Of a DNA stretch of 64,000 nucleotides, positions 55,412-64,000 are shown one piece after another. Under the pieces are notes generated by a model. The model worked only from the letters and a program-made list of their open reading frames with translations. It searched no databases and had not been told where the DNA came from. Positions within the stretch are counted from its first letter, which is position 1; each line of letters starts with the position of its first letter. Source of the DNA: Drechmeria coniospora (lineage: Eukaryota > Ascomycota > Sordariomycetes > Hypocreales > Ophiocordycipitaceae); assembly GCF_001625195.1 (NCBI RefSeq), contig NC_054391.1:9066552-9130551 (forward strand). Reading direction: 5' to 3'. Position numbers and translations under genes: made by a program.

Positions 55412-57175
55412 TCAAATGTACAAGATGCCTACATTCTTTTCCAGCCACGCCCCTGCACCACTGCGGAAGTCATCCTTGAGGATGTCGTTCTTGGAGGCCG
55501 TCTTGAACCACATGAGTTCCTGCTTCTCCTTCCATTGGGGCCATTTTCCGTAGCCCGTCACGCCCTTGTTGGGATCCAGGTTGTAGAGGAAGTTGAAGTA
55601 GTAGGTACGGCAGCTTCTCATTGCATTGTTGGGCCAGAGACCGTAGAAAACCTGCAGGATGTCCGAGGCGTGAAAGGTGCCAACGACGGGCGTGCCAAAG
55701 TTGTAGGATGACATGTAGGACCAGACGGGCATGTTCGGCTTGGAGACTCTCAAACTCTTCAGAATGACGCGCCGGGTCAGAGTGAAGGTCACATCGCCCA
55801 GGATGGCCGCCATGCGCTTGAAGCCGGGGTACAGCTCGTTGAAGATGCCCGTCCGGAAGGGGCTTCCCTGCAGGAGTGCCGGGTCGTATAGGCTGACAAA
55901 CTCCTTCAACTTGCTCCTCGTTGCGTTGTGGAAGAAGAGCTCCGACAGATAGTCGGCCATGTCGTTGACGGTGCTGACACCGGCTTGGAAGATGGAGAAG
56001 ATGGTCCCTTCGTCTTCCTGGTCGCCGACGATGGAGGGGACCGCGTAAAACTGGCCGCTCTGCACGATTTTGTCCGGGCTCTGCGTCAGCACTCTCCCGT
56101 CCGGTCGGGGCAGGTAGGAAAGGGCGACGGAATTGTACGACAGGATGGCGGGAACAGAGTTGGCCGCCTCAAGAAAGGTCTCGTAGTCGAGGCCGCGGAG
56201 GCAGTCGAGCGTGTCGGCGGCTCCGGAGCAGCCGGCCTTGTCGACGACGGCATCGTAGACGGCCTGCCCTTTGGGGCAATCGACGGGGTCCGCGGGTACG
56301 GCGGTGCCCGAGTTCATGATGGCGCCGCGGAACAGAGGCTTCCCGCGATAGGTCGCGTTCCCTCCGAAAAGCAGCATTTGGTCAAAGACGGAAATGGCGC
56401 CGGCCGACTCGCCCCAGATTGTCACCTTGGCCGGGTCTCCGCCAAAGGCCTCGATGTTGTCGGCAACCCACTCGAGACCCATGCGCTGATCGAGAAGACC
56501 AAGGTTGGCACTGCCGTCCTGCAGGATCTCCTTGCCGGGCATGAAGCCGAAGCCGGCAACACGGTAGTTGACGGCGACGAAGACGAACGGCTGGTCCTGG
56601 TCGACGGCCGTGGCCAGCAGGCTCGTGGCATCGTACGTGTTGGTGCTGCCGAGCTCGAAGCCGCCGCCGAAGATCCAGAAGAGAACGGGGAGCTTGTCCC
56701 CGGCCTTGACGCCGGCAGGGCGTTGAACGTTGACGGTGAGACAATCCTCCTGGCCGGTTATCGGTTTCAGCAGCGGAATATCCAAGAGGGTCCCGAGGAT
56801 CTTGCCGAGCGCATCCTTGGCGCTAGAGGAGACGAACATCTGCGGGCATCCTGGCGCCAAGCCCGTGCCGTCGACGGTACCAGGTTTCTTCGATAGCCGT
56901 CGAGGAGGCCGGAGGCGCAGTTGGCCGACGGGGGGGTCGGCGAACGGTATGGCGTTGAAGGATTCGACATTCAGCAACGACCGACCGATGACCTTGCCTC
57001 CGGTGGGAATGTTGACGCTGACCGTGGCGAATCGCGCCTCCAAGCGGGATGCCGCAGTTTCGTTCAGCACTTGCGACGGTAATTCCTCAGGTCCAAGGGC
57101 AGGAGCCGGCAGATCGGTAGGTATCGTCAGGGCAGAGGAGACGAACAGGCCAGTGAAGGCTACATGGAACTTCAT
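55412..57175 (-). CDS. Secreted type-B carboxylesterase/lipase
   Basis: One exon encodes 587 residues. Residues 1-17 form a signal peptide. The family start is FNAIPFADPPVGQLRLRPP (residues ~73-91). It is followed by the first disulphide region (EDCLTVNVQRP), the oxyanion segment FGGGFELGS (~169-177) and the nucleophile elbow GESAGA with Ser257. Glu389 (QEDEGTIF) and His502 (GTFHASDI) complete the Ser-Glu-His triad. Six or more cysteines and the overall length fit Candida rugosa-type lipases and fungal secreted esterases. The protein probably hydrolyses extracellular ester or triglyceride substrates; the exact substrate cannot be read from sequence. The start Met is followed directly by the signal sequence. 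The gene is convergent with the lactonase-like gene. Confidence 0.92.
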   Translation of the reverse strand: MKFHVAFTGLFVSSALTIPTDLPAPALGPEELPSQVLNETAASRLEARFATVSVNIPTGGKVIGRSLLNVESFNAIPFADPPVGQLRLRPPRRLSKKPGTVDGTGLAPGCPQMFVSSSAKDALGKILGTLLDIPLLKPITGQEDCLTVNVQRPAGVKAGDKLPVLFWIFGGGFELGSTNTYDATSLLATAVDQDQPFVFVAVNYRVAGFGFMPGKEILQDGSANLGLLDQRMGLEWVADNIEAFGGDPAKVTIWGESAGAISVFDQMLLFGGNATYRGKPLFRGAIMNSGTAVPADPVDCPKGQAVYDAVVDKAGCSGAADTLDCLRGLDYETFLEAANSVPAILSYNSVALSYLPRPDGRVLTQSPDKIVQSGQFYAVPSIVGDQEDEGTIFSIFQAGVSTVNDMADYLSELFFHNATRSKLKEFVSLYDPALLQGSPFRTGIFNELYPGFKRMAAILGDVTFTLTRRVILKSLRVSKPNMPVWSYMSSYNFGTPVVGTFHASDILQVFYGLWPNNAMRSCRTYYFNFLYNLDPNKGVTGYGKWPQWKEKQELMWFKTASKNDILKDDFRSGAGAWLEKNVGILYI

Positions 57176-60100
57176 ACCGAAGGAGGGGTGGGGGCTGCTA
57201 TATCGGGGAAAATCAAGTTTGAATTTCTCTTTCCAGGCTCGATGAGCAATGGCAAATTGAGTGCAGGGACCTGGCTGGAAGCTCTGCTATCCTGCTGCGT
57301 TGGAAGAAGCTGGGAAGGAACCGCAAGACTTATAATCACCGGGCGAAGCGATACTCGGCATGCTGGACATCCGAGCACACTTGGAACCCCCGGCCTTCGT
57401 TACCGGAGGCGCGGGTGGTGGTGTCCATGGTATTTGATGGAGCGGATGCCAGGAACGCTCAGCCCCCATCTCTGCTCAGTAGTGCGCGCAAACCATCGAC
57501 GCCAAGAGAACAAAGCTCAAGTATACGGCCGGGCGGAGTCGGTAACGAGTTCACAAGGCACCACGACGGTTCGTCCGACGTCGTAGGGGGTGACCACGAC
57601 TGGCCGGAGCGCATTGTGTTTGCACCCACCGGAGAAGGTCGAAGTTCAGGTTGAAGAGCGGTTGATCAGAGTTTGGTCCTGTTGGACGTCGTGCGAGGCA
57701 GGATTCGACGGCACCGTTCCTCATTTGGAAACTCGCTCGTGCTCACAGGACCAACGATAGGCTCAAGGTTGCAAGATCCACACCCCACGGCCATTCCACT
57801 TCCCCACGGGGCAGGAGGAACGGCTATGCGGGGCGTGAGGATGGGCTCGCGAAAGCGAGGGCACAACGTGGCAGTGGGACATGTGAGCGTCGATAGACCT
57901 TCACGCGGGCACCGGCCGCCGGGGAAAAACAAGGTTGGGCGCCGCAACCGCAACCTGGCGGCCATCGGATGAAATCCATTAGAACCATCGGTAGACGGCG
58001 GTGGGGATGATGACGCTGCGGTGTATTTAGCATCGACGACCGTGACCAATTCTTCCGTCATGACACGGACACTTACGAGTGCCTGCACCACCACTAGTGA
58101 ATCCCATCTCCCCAGTTGTGGCCGGCCGGCTTGGTGCTGGCCGTGGCCGGGGAGTATTGGCCGTGCTTGCTCACGGACGTTGCATCTTGCGAGAGACGCG
58201 GTAAGGTTGAAGGATTGGGTTGGACGATGTGATGCGAAGTCTGGGGGCGCGAGGGTGACGAAGCAAGGCACTAGCAGGAACGACAGACATGATAGTCGTC
58301 GTCCCTTCCGTCTTCCGTCTTCCATCTGGGCGACTTTGCACCTTCCGCATCTACGGGAGGCTGTCGGTCTTTGCGGCATCGCAATATCCGTATTTCCGTG
58401 CCCACCTTGTCGAAACACTCATGGCCGCGAGGACGAGAGAAAGACAATGCTCGTTTGCCCGCAGCATCATCGACGTGTATCAGCCAAAGCCGAACCCGAA
58501 CCCACCCCACACACTTGCCGTCGATCTAGATTCCCTGTATTCCATGCAGCAAAGTGTTGTGCGGCAGCATCCTTGCGCAGGCTATTCTTGGCTACGCAAG
58601 AGCGCGTGACGACGGAGCATTGTCCACTTTCGTGCACCGTTTCCTGGTTCCTGTACTGGCATTCGCAGGCAATTCATTCACTTCTCCAGCCGCAGCACAG
58701 GCGGCATTGACATGTCCATCCGATGCGAATTCGCCCTTTGCCGAGGAATCATGTTTCCGATCGGAGGTGAATGGTTTCGTTCCCTCCATCAGGATTGCAT
58801 ACGATTGTGGCATCCGACCCTGTTGATCCATCTAATGCGTGTTCCAGGATACATATACCCGCTTTGACGCAGGCCTTGCTCCAGGTTTTGCCACCTACGC
58901 TGCCCAAGGTGCGAAACCTGCCAACACAGAGTGGTATTCGGTACCTGGGCAGGGGCGCCCAACGCGCACTCTCCCGGTCCGCGGGTGCAGTGCACGCGAA
59001 GGAGGGTGCGGTTATACTCTTGGCCACCTCGCCATCCACCGAAAGTGGTGTGCCGCGTTGGCGAATGAACGTCAAGCTTGTTGGTGTCACCCTCGCAATG
59101 ACTCGATACGCGCGTCCCGCTTGACGGACGAGCCATCCCGAAGCATCGGCCGCCGAGGACGGGTTTCCCTTCACCAGACCACGTTCCGTCCCCTCAGTCG
59201 CTAGAGAAAACGAGGCCGGCCAACGGCATCAGTACCGTGGTCATACAGACGACGCCCAACCTGGAAACGATCCCCGGCCCTAATATAAAATCCTGGGAGC
59301 GAGCACGCTGCTCATCGCAACAAGGTAGAGACTGTCTATTGATTTTACGTAAAGCTAACAAAAGTATAACAGAGGATAAAAAGTGTCACTACTCCTTCCA
59401 ATAGCCAGTAAGAATACTTGTGGCATGAGCCTGAGCGTCGCCGTGTAGATCATTCAACTACAACTAAGTATACGTTGTTCATGTACATGTACGTCAGTCA
59501 GTACGTGCCAAGTACATGGAAAGTGTGGATTCGGCCTCGCCGCAATTGGGGCATGTCGCCGCGATCCACAGCTGGACATCCCATCTTGGTTCAAACAGCT
59601 GCCTCTCGTCAGCGATAAACCTCTTTCCATATCCTATTCATTTAGGATGCAATGCTGACTTGAGAAAGTATTTTAACAGATACCGATGGTTGCGCAAACC
59701 CTCCAAGAACATGTCATTCATGCCGTGATCCTGCAATGACTGAGATCCAAACATCGGATTCCGCCAAAGACTTGACCGAGGACCTACTCTCCTCCCGCCC
59801 GCACGTTCGTGGATTCATGAATCGTGGGAGTGAGACTACATTGATACGCGCAGTTGGGCCATCCTCACTTCGAAATAAACGGTGCTGTCAAGCGTACATC
59901 TCCATGCACACCTACGCATAAAGTGAGTTGCTGGAATTTGGCATTGATGGTCGCGTTCTCTACACTCTACGGAGTAGTATTTCGGAATAATACTACTTGT
60001 ACGTGCACCCATCTAAGAGTTGAAGACTCTGTACTCCGTACATGTACAGCACTCTGTATTCCGTCCGAAGCAATACTTGGTATGTATCAAAATGCTGTAC

Positions 60101-60525
60101 GGAGTATTACTACATATAAACTACTCATGGATATAATACTCCATGCACCTAATCGGAGCATGCCTGTACGAAGTACTCCATGATAACCAGTACTGTTAAG
60201 CAGTTGTACTTACTACTCCGTATAGACTACTTACAGTACGGGGCTCGGAGTACTCTGTACTTAATATTAGAGGCTTCATGGCAGCTTGAATATCTCGACT
60301 CAAAAGCTGCCCCACCACCTCCACCGCCTTCCATCTACAGCTATTCCAAGCTTCTGGATGAAACGATGCCACGCCTGTTGACCCATCCATTCATCCACGC
60401 CCTTCTACACTTGAACCAACCGCCTGTACGCACACGCATCCTCGGTCTTCATCAAATTGCAATCGCATCCCATTCCCATCTGCCCGCTCACGTCCTTCGC
60501 TTGAGACGGTCAAAGAAGCGGCAAC
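57176..60525. other. Gene-free region
   Basis: The 5' side of the esterase gene is followed by ~3 kb in which open frames are short, overlap on both strands and show no domain. TACTCCGTAC-type words return at about 59940-60265, upstream of the BET4-like gene. I see no RNA gene or mobile element here. Confidence 0.5.
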
Positions 60526-61676
60526 ATGGCAAGCGTAGGTGCGCTCCCCGCCGTGCCGTTCGTTACGCTGGCTAACGGCCACAGCACGGCGTAGCTCGTC
60601 GTACGCAGGCTCGAACCGAAGACCAGCGACAGAAAGACATGCAAAAGATCAAGACGTACCGCGAACTCGAAGATCAGATACGCAACCAAGCATCTACCGG
60701 TGCCTTTGACGAGGCACTCTTTGATCTCACCTCCAAGCTGCTCACGCTCAATCCCGAGTACTACACCATATGGAACCTTCGTCGCCGCTGCCTACTTGCT
60801 TCCTTGTCTTCCCCGCTGCCGGGCGTTCAAAATGAAGCGTCGGACTCGAACAAGCACGACTCGGAACTTGCCACCCTCAAGTCGGAACTCGCCTTTACCT
60901 TTCCGCTCCTGAAGAACTTCCCCAAGTGTTACTGGATCTGGAATTTTCGCCGATGGATTCTATCACAATCCATCCTTCGACTGCCCGTACCCGCCGCACG
61001 CAAAGTCTGGGAGACGGAACTGGATCTGACGTCCAAGATGCTTTCCAAGGACCACCGCAACTTCCATGCCTGGGGCTATCGAAGGATCGTCGTGGAGAAG
61101 CTTGAAAGCGCCGACTTGTTGGGAGGAAGCATGGCCGAATCCGAGTTCGCCTACACGACGGCCATGATCCGCCTAAACCTTTCCAACTTTTCCGCCTGGC
61201 ACAGCCGCAGCCAGCTGATCCCGCGGCTGCTTGACGACCGGGACGCGGACGATAAAGCTCGCTCTGCTTTTCTCGCTGCCGAGCTAAGCCTCGTCCGGGA
61301 GGGCCTGAATGTAGGCCCCGAGGACCAGAGCTTGTGGTATTACCATCAATTTTTAATGACGCACATTGTCGACCACCATCATCGACACTCCATCGCGCCG
61401 GCCTTGACGATTTCCGAAAGGATTGCCTACGTGCGAGGTGAAATTGACGAGATCAAGGACCTGTTGGACGACTACGACGACATCAAATGGATCTACGAGG
61501 CCCTTCTAGAGTACACGGTAGACCTGAGCCGGCTAGCGAAACAAGAAGATGCCGAAAGTCATGTTGTTCCCATCCAGGATTTGCAGTTCTGGCTTTCCAA
61601 GCTGCGTGCCCTCGACCCCATGCGCACTGGCAGGTGGGACGATGTCGCGAGAGCAGCGGGACCGGCGATCGGCTAG
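60526..61676 (+). CDS. BET4: Rab geranylgeranyltransferase alpha subunit
   Basis: Exon 1 is only nine bases (60526-60534, Met-Ala-Ser). A 50-bp intron with a GCTAAC branch site and CAG acceptor leads to exon 2 (60585-61676), giving 366 residues. The N-terminus HGVARRTQARTEDQRQKD continues into LNPEYYTIWNLRRR, the first PPTA repeat. Further repeats are KCYWIWNFRRWIL, NFHAWGYRRIVV, NFSAWHSRSQLI and SLWYYHQFLM, the W-x-x-R pattern of prenyltransferase alpha subunits. With the beta subunit (Bet2) and Rab escort protein, it attaches geranylgeranyl groups to Rab GTPases. Without exon 1, the first Met would be at 60639 and 20 conserved N-terminal residues would be lost, so the micro-exon model is preferred. 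Confidence 0.92.
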
Positions 61677-61818
61677 GCCCGGACCGAGCTGCCTGATTGC
61701 ATCGACACGACAGTGCAACTTTGCCTTGCTCCGGAGGATCATGTTCCATTGGGCGAGACTCACCGACATGGTGTCGACCACCTATTCAACAATTCTGTCC
61801 AACAATTTGTTTGGTATC

Positions 61819-62412
61819 CTATATCCAGAACAGCAAGGAAATTCCCACGATACCGAGCGCGGGCCATATACGCGGTATTCTCAACACTGCTCTGCCTGTT
61901 CTCGCGCTCACCTCGTTGTCGAACTCGCCAATGACATTCCCTCGCGGCCAGTACTCGCAGACCAGAAACCATCCTCTGTTGCCGCACAGAATTCTTCCGC
62001 AGCCCACATCCGTCGTCCCCTTCCAGACGAGCTGAGTAAAGTGACCGGTATCCTTGCTGAAGGCCTGGCGATTAAACTGGTACTGGGCCCTCTCGTCGCC
62101 CCAGGCTTCGACGCTAGCAGTCGCGTTCGGGTACCCCATGGCGAGGTTCTCTCCGTAGGGGCCGCCCGAGTGCTTGAACTTGCACGCTGTACCGTCGAGG
62201 TAGCTCGCTGCGAACTCGGCGAGCGTAGCGTTCCATGCCACGCTGCTGGCGTTATGCTCGCTGCGGTAAAAGTTGGTGCTGTTGATGATGGCCGATCTGA
62301 AGAGCCGACCAGTCTTCCACTGGGGCACGTCGGAGGGAATCGCCGGTGCCACCGTTACGGTGATCACGGCAGCGCTTACGACGCTTGATAATGCAACGTA
62401 CGAAAGGATCAT
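61819..62412 (-). CDS. CAP superfamily (SCP/PR-1-like) secreted protein
   Basis: One exon encodes 197 residues from the Met at 62412. The N-terminus (MILSYVALSSVVSAAV) is a signal peptide. The CAP domain follows: INSTNFYRSEHNASSVAWN, a SYLDGTACKFKHSGGPYGEN segment, the first signature GHFTQLVWKGTTDVGCG and the second signature FLVCEYWPRGNVIGEF. The CAP-cavity His/Glu positions (HSGGPYGEN, GHFTQ) are present. Fungal Pry-type relatives bind sterols or lipids outside the cell. Unusually, the protein ends in a ~15-residue hydrophobic tail (PALGIVGISLLFWI) reaching the stop codon, compatible with a GPI-anchor signal or tail anchor. In-frame sequence upstream to 62631 contains no recognisable content. 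It is convergent with BET4, with 142 bp between stops. Confidence 0.88.
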   Translation of the reverse strand: MILSYVALSSVVSAAVITVTVAPAIPSDVPQWKTGRLFRSAIINSTNFYRSEHNASSVAWNATLAEFAASYLDGTACKFKHSGGPYGENLAMGYPNATASVEAWGDERAQYQFNRQAFSKDTGHFTQLVWKGTTDVGCGRILCGNRGWFLVCEYWPRGNVIGEFDNEVSARTGRAVLRIPRIWPALGIVGISLLFWI

Positions 62413-63188
62413 GTCCGGAAGCGACGTCTTGATACTGACACTCGATGTCCACCTGTTGACGTTGCGGGCGGCCTTTTGACAGGATAGGATGTTAATGCTC
62501 CTCGCTCCTATTACGCCCGATCTTGCTCGTCTTGACCGGTTGTCAAAGAAAGCGAGCAAGGGGAGCCTCAAAGCATACGCGATAGCACTGCGTTCTAACT
62601 GGGATTCAGGCCGGCGGCAATTGACGCGCACCTATTTCAGCACAACCCATGGCGGCCAATACAATGGCCACAGCCTCAGGACCTCAGACGGCCTAGTACG
62701 AGGCCAAGAAAGGAGCTGGGAACAAGAAATGACTTGGTCAAAGGATATATATTTCTCTGTTGATTTTTTTAACCGTGGAACCATCCTTTGTTGCCAGCTG
62801 AACACTTCCTTAAGGCGGTATGAAGTCCAGGTCTGAGCTCCACTCATGCCCAAGACTCATAATACCAGCATGGCATTGGTTGGGAACGTAATTTTCCATT
62901 GTTTCTTCCATCGATGCAGTCGTACTTGGTAGGTATTACTGCTAGAACCAGAACCCAGTCGATCGATCAAGATGATATCCTGAACCCTCCTCCAATGACA
63001 TCACGATGTTACGATGAGGACCATCTCCAGCGAGCGACTATGGGAAAATACAAACCACCAACATCCCCCCTCCCCCATAGTTTAATTGGCTGCAGTCGGT
63101 TGAGCCATCCACTACACAGCATGAGGATCTACCAGCTGTCGGTGCTGATGGGATTTAAGCGCCTTGTACCCGCAGTTGAAACCGAGCG
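62413..63188. other. Gene-free spacer
   Basis: This is the upstream region of the CAP gene and the 3' region of the transcription-factor gene. No coding or RNA feature is seen. Confidence 0.55.
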
Positions 63189-64000
63189 TCAATACTTTTC
63201 CTCCAGGCGAATCCCCGTTTGAGAGAGAGTTAGAGGATTCTCGAAGAATGTGCAGTCACCAGCCGTAAACAACTCCAGTCCCATGCTCCAGTCAGCCATG
63301 GGGTCCTGTACCTCACCTACCGCGTCAGCTGCTGTGTCCTTGCCCGAGCTGGACATGTATTCTTCCAACGATGCGATGGTTTCTTCAACAGGCATGTTGT
63401 CGATCCTTGCCATGGAAGATTTGAACCATCGATAGATGACCTCGGCAGTCATGTTCGACTTGCGCATTTCATCCAAAGCACGCATGAATAGCGCGAGGTT
63501 GCGTGACCCTGTTTGGCGCGATATTGGCCTCAATGAGCAAGAATCGAGCAGCAGGATATGCATCGGGGGTATGAGTGCAATGGCGCTGCAATCCCGTCAG
63601 TCGGCAACACCTCACCATGGTGGAACCTCCGTACCTCATTGTTTGGCACCCGCCAATGAGGCCATCCGACAGGAGCGATTTGACTATGTGAGCGGCGTTG
63701 GATGCCGCCGTCGCCATCTTCTGGCACACGAGGGGGGCAAGGTCGTCATCTTCTTGGCCTGTCGGAGCCCTCCGTTCGTGATTCCAAGCTTGGATGGACG
63801 GACGGTACAGGACAATAATAACAGTCCTGCATGAAAGTTAGGCACACGGGCAGAAAATGGACGAACAGCTCTCACGGCACTCACTCAAAGAAGAGCTTGA
63901 ACTGGTACAGATGCGTCGCCAATAGTTTATCTTGTGGCTTTTCTTCGGGAAATAAGAAGTAGCACGCACGGATTTCGTTCTCAAGGAGCGAATATTGTTC
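63189..64000 (-). CDS. Fungal Zn2Cys6-type transcription factor, C-terminal part (runs off the edge)
   Basis: The gene enters from the right edge on the minus strand. Visible exons are 63885-64000 (partial), 63635-63826 and 63189-63585, with introns of 58 and 49 bp, all joining in phase. The joined ~235 residues match the C-terminal half of the fungal-specific transcription-factor domain. Segments are HLYQFKLFFE, then TVIIVLYRPSIQAWNHE (the usual ...LYRPF... segment), and ASNAAHIVKSLLSDGLIGG with CQTMSAIALIPPMHILLLD (start of the late helices). RNLALFMRALDEMRKSN, VIYRWFKSSMARI and an acidic tail follow. The DNA-binding Zn2Cys6 motif would lie outside the window, so the class is inferred from the regulatory domain. 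It cannot be tied to a pathway from what is visible. Confidence 0.8.

Noticed and set aside
58021..58710. 229-codon frame between the esterase and BET4 genes
   Set aside because: Composition resembles non-coding DNA, other frames on both strands are similarly open, and no domain or signal peptide is seen.

Overview
The window looks like a 64-kb piece of nuclear chromosome from a filamentous ascomycete, most likely in the order Hypocreales. The evidence is short GT-AG introns (46-121 bp) that join reading frames cleanly, GC-rich codon use, and fungus-specific families: a BrlA-type conidiation regulator, a 2EXR protein, a fungal Zn2Cys6 regulator, a VNX1-type antiporter and a Pyp/PTP2-type phosphatase. 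I do not name a genus. Splice sites were placed by hand from GT/AG signals, frame continuity and remembered family patterns; no transcript evidence was available.

Layout. 1-4061: gene-free, with minisatellites. 4062-5225 (+): BrlA-like C2H2 regulator. 5226-10897: gene-free, repeat-rich. 10898-13269 (+): F-box-like/leucine-rich-repeat protein. 13270-16645: repeats. 16646-19440 (-): M1 aminopeptidase. 19441-22111: GTAC-rich DNA. 22112-22852 (+): secreted cysteine-rich protein. 23395-26466 (-): TCP11/SOK1-like protein. 26467-29838: GTAC-rich DNA. 29839-32535 (-): rhodanese-tyrosine phosphatase whose catalytic domain carries a large in-frame repeat insertion. 32536-35822: repeats. 35823-36932 (+): DUF1989 protein. 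37487-38719 (-): proteasome ATPase Rpt6. 38720-40693: GTAC-rich DNA. 40694-44200 (+): VNX1-like cation/H+ antiporter. 44201-46495: a minisatellite interrupted by a 114-bp Tc1/mariner-type miniature element. 46496-48079 (+): 2EXR protein. 49149-50875 (+): a broken F-box-family gene. 52255-52689 (-): a weak cysteine-rich candidate. 53116-54288 (+): secreted beta-propeller lactonase-like protein. 55412-57175 (-): secreted type-B carboxylesterase/lipase. 60526-61676 (+): Rab geranylgeranyltransferase alpha subunit. 61819-62412 (-): secreted CAP protein. 63189 to past the right edge (-): C-terminal part of a fungal transcription factor.

There is no operon-like or biosynthetic-cluster logic. Housekeeping genes (Rpt6, BET4, aminopeptidase) are interspersed with developmental and signalling genes (BrlA, phosphatase, SOK1-like) and with secreted proteins (22.1, 53.1, 55.4 and 61.8 kb). 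More than half of the window is non-coding. Much of that consists of islands saturated with short palindromic words built on GTAC (TACTCCGTAC and its reverse complement), plus many tandem repeats.

Most notable observations: the Ala/Lys repeat insertion inside a phosphatase catalytic domain, which also has Glu in place of the WPD-loop Asp; the miniature element inserted precisely at TA inside a minisatellite; the GTAC-word islands; and the doubly disrupted F-box-family gene.
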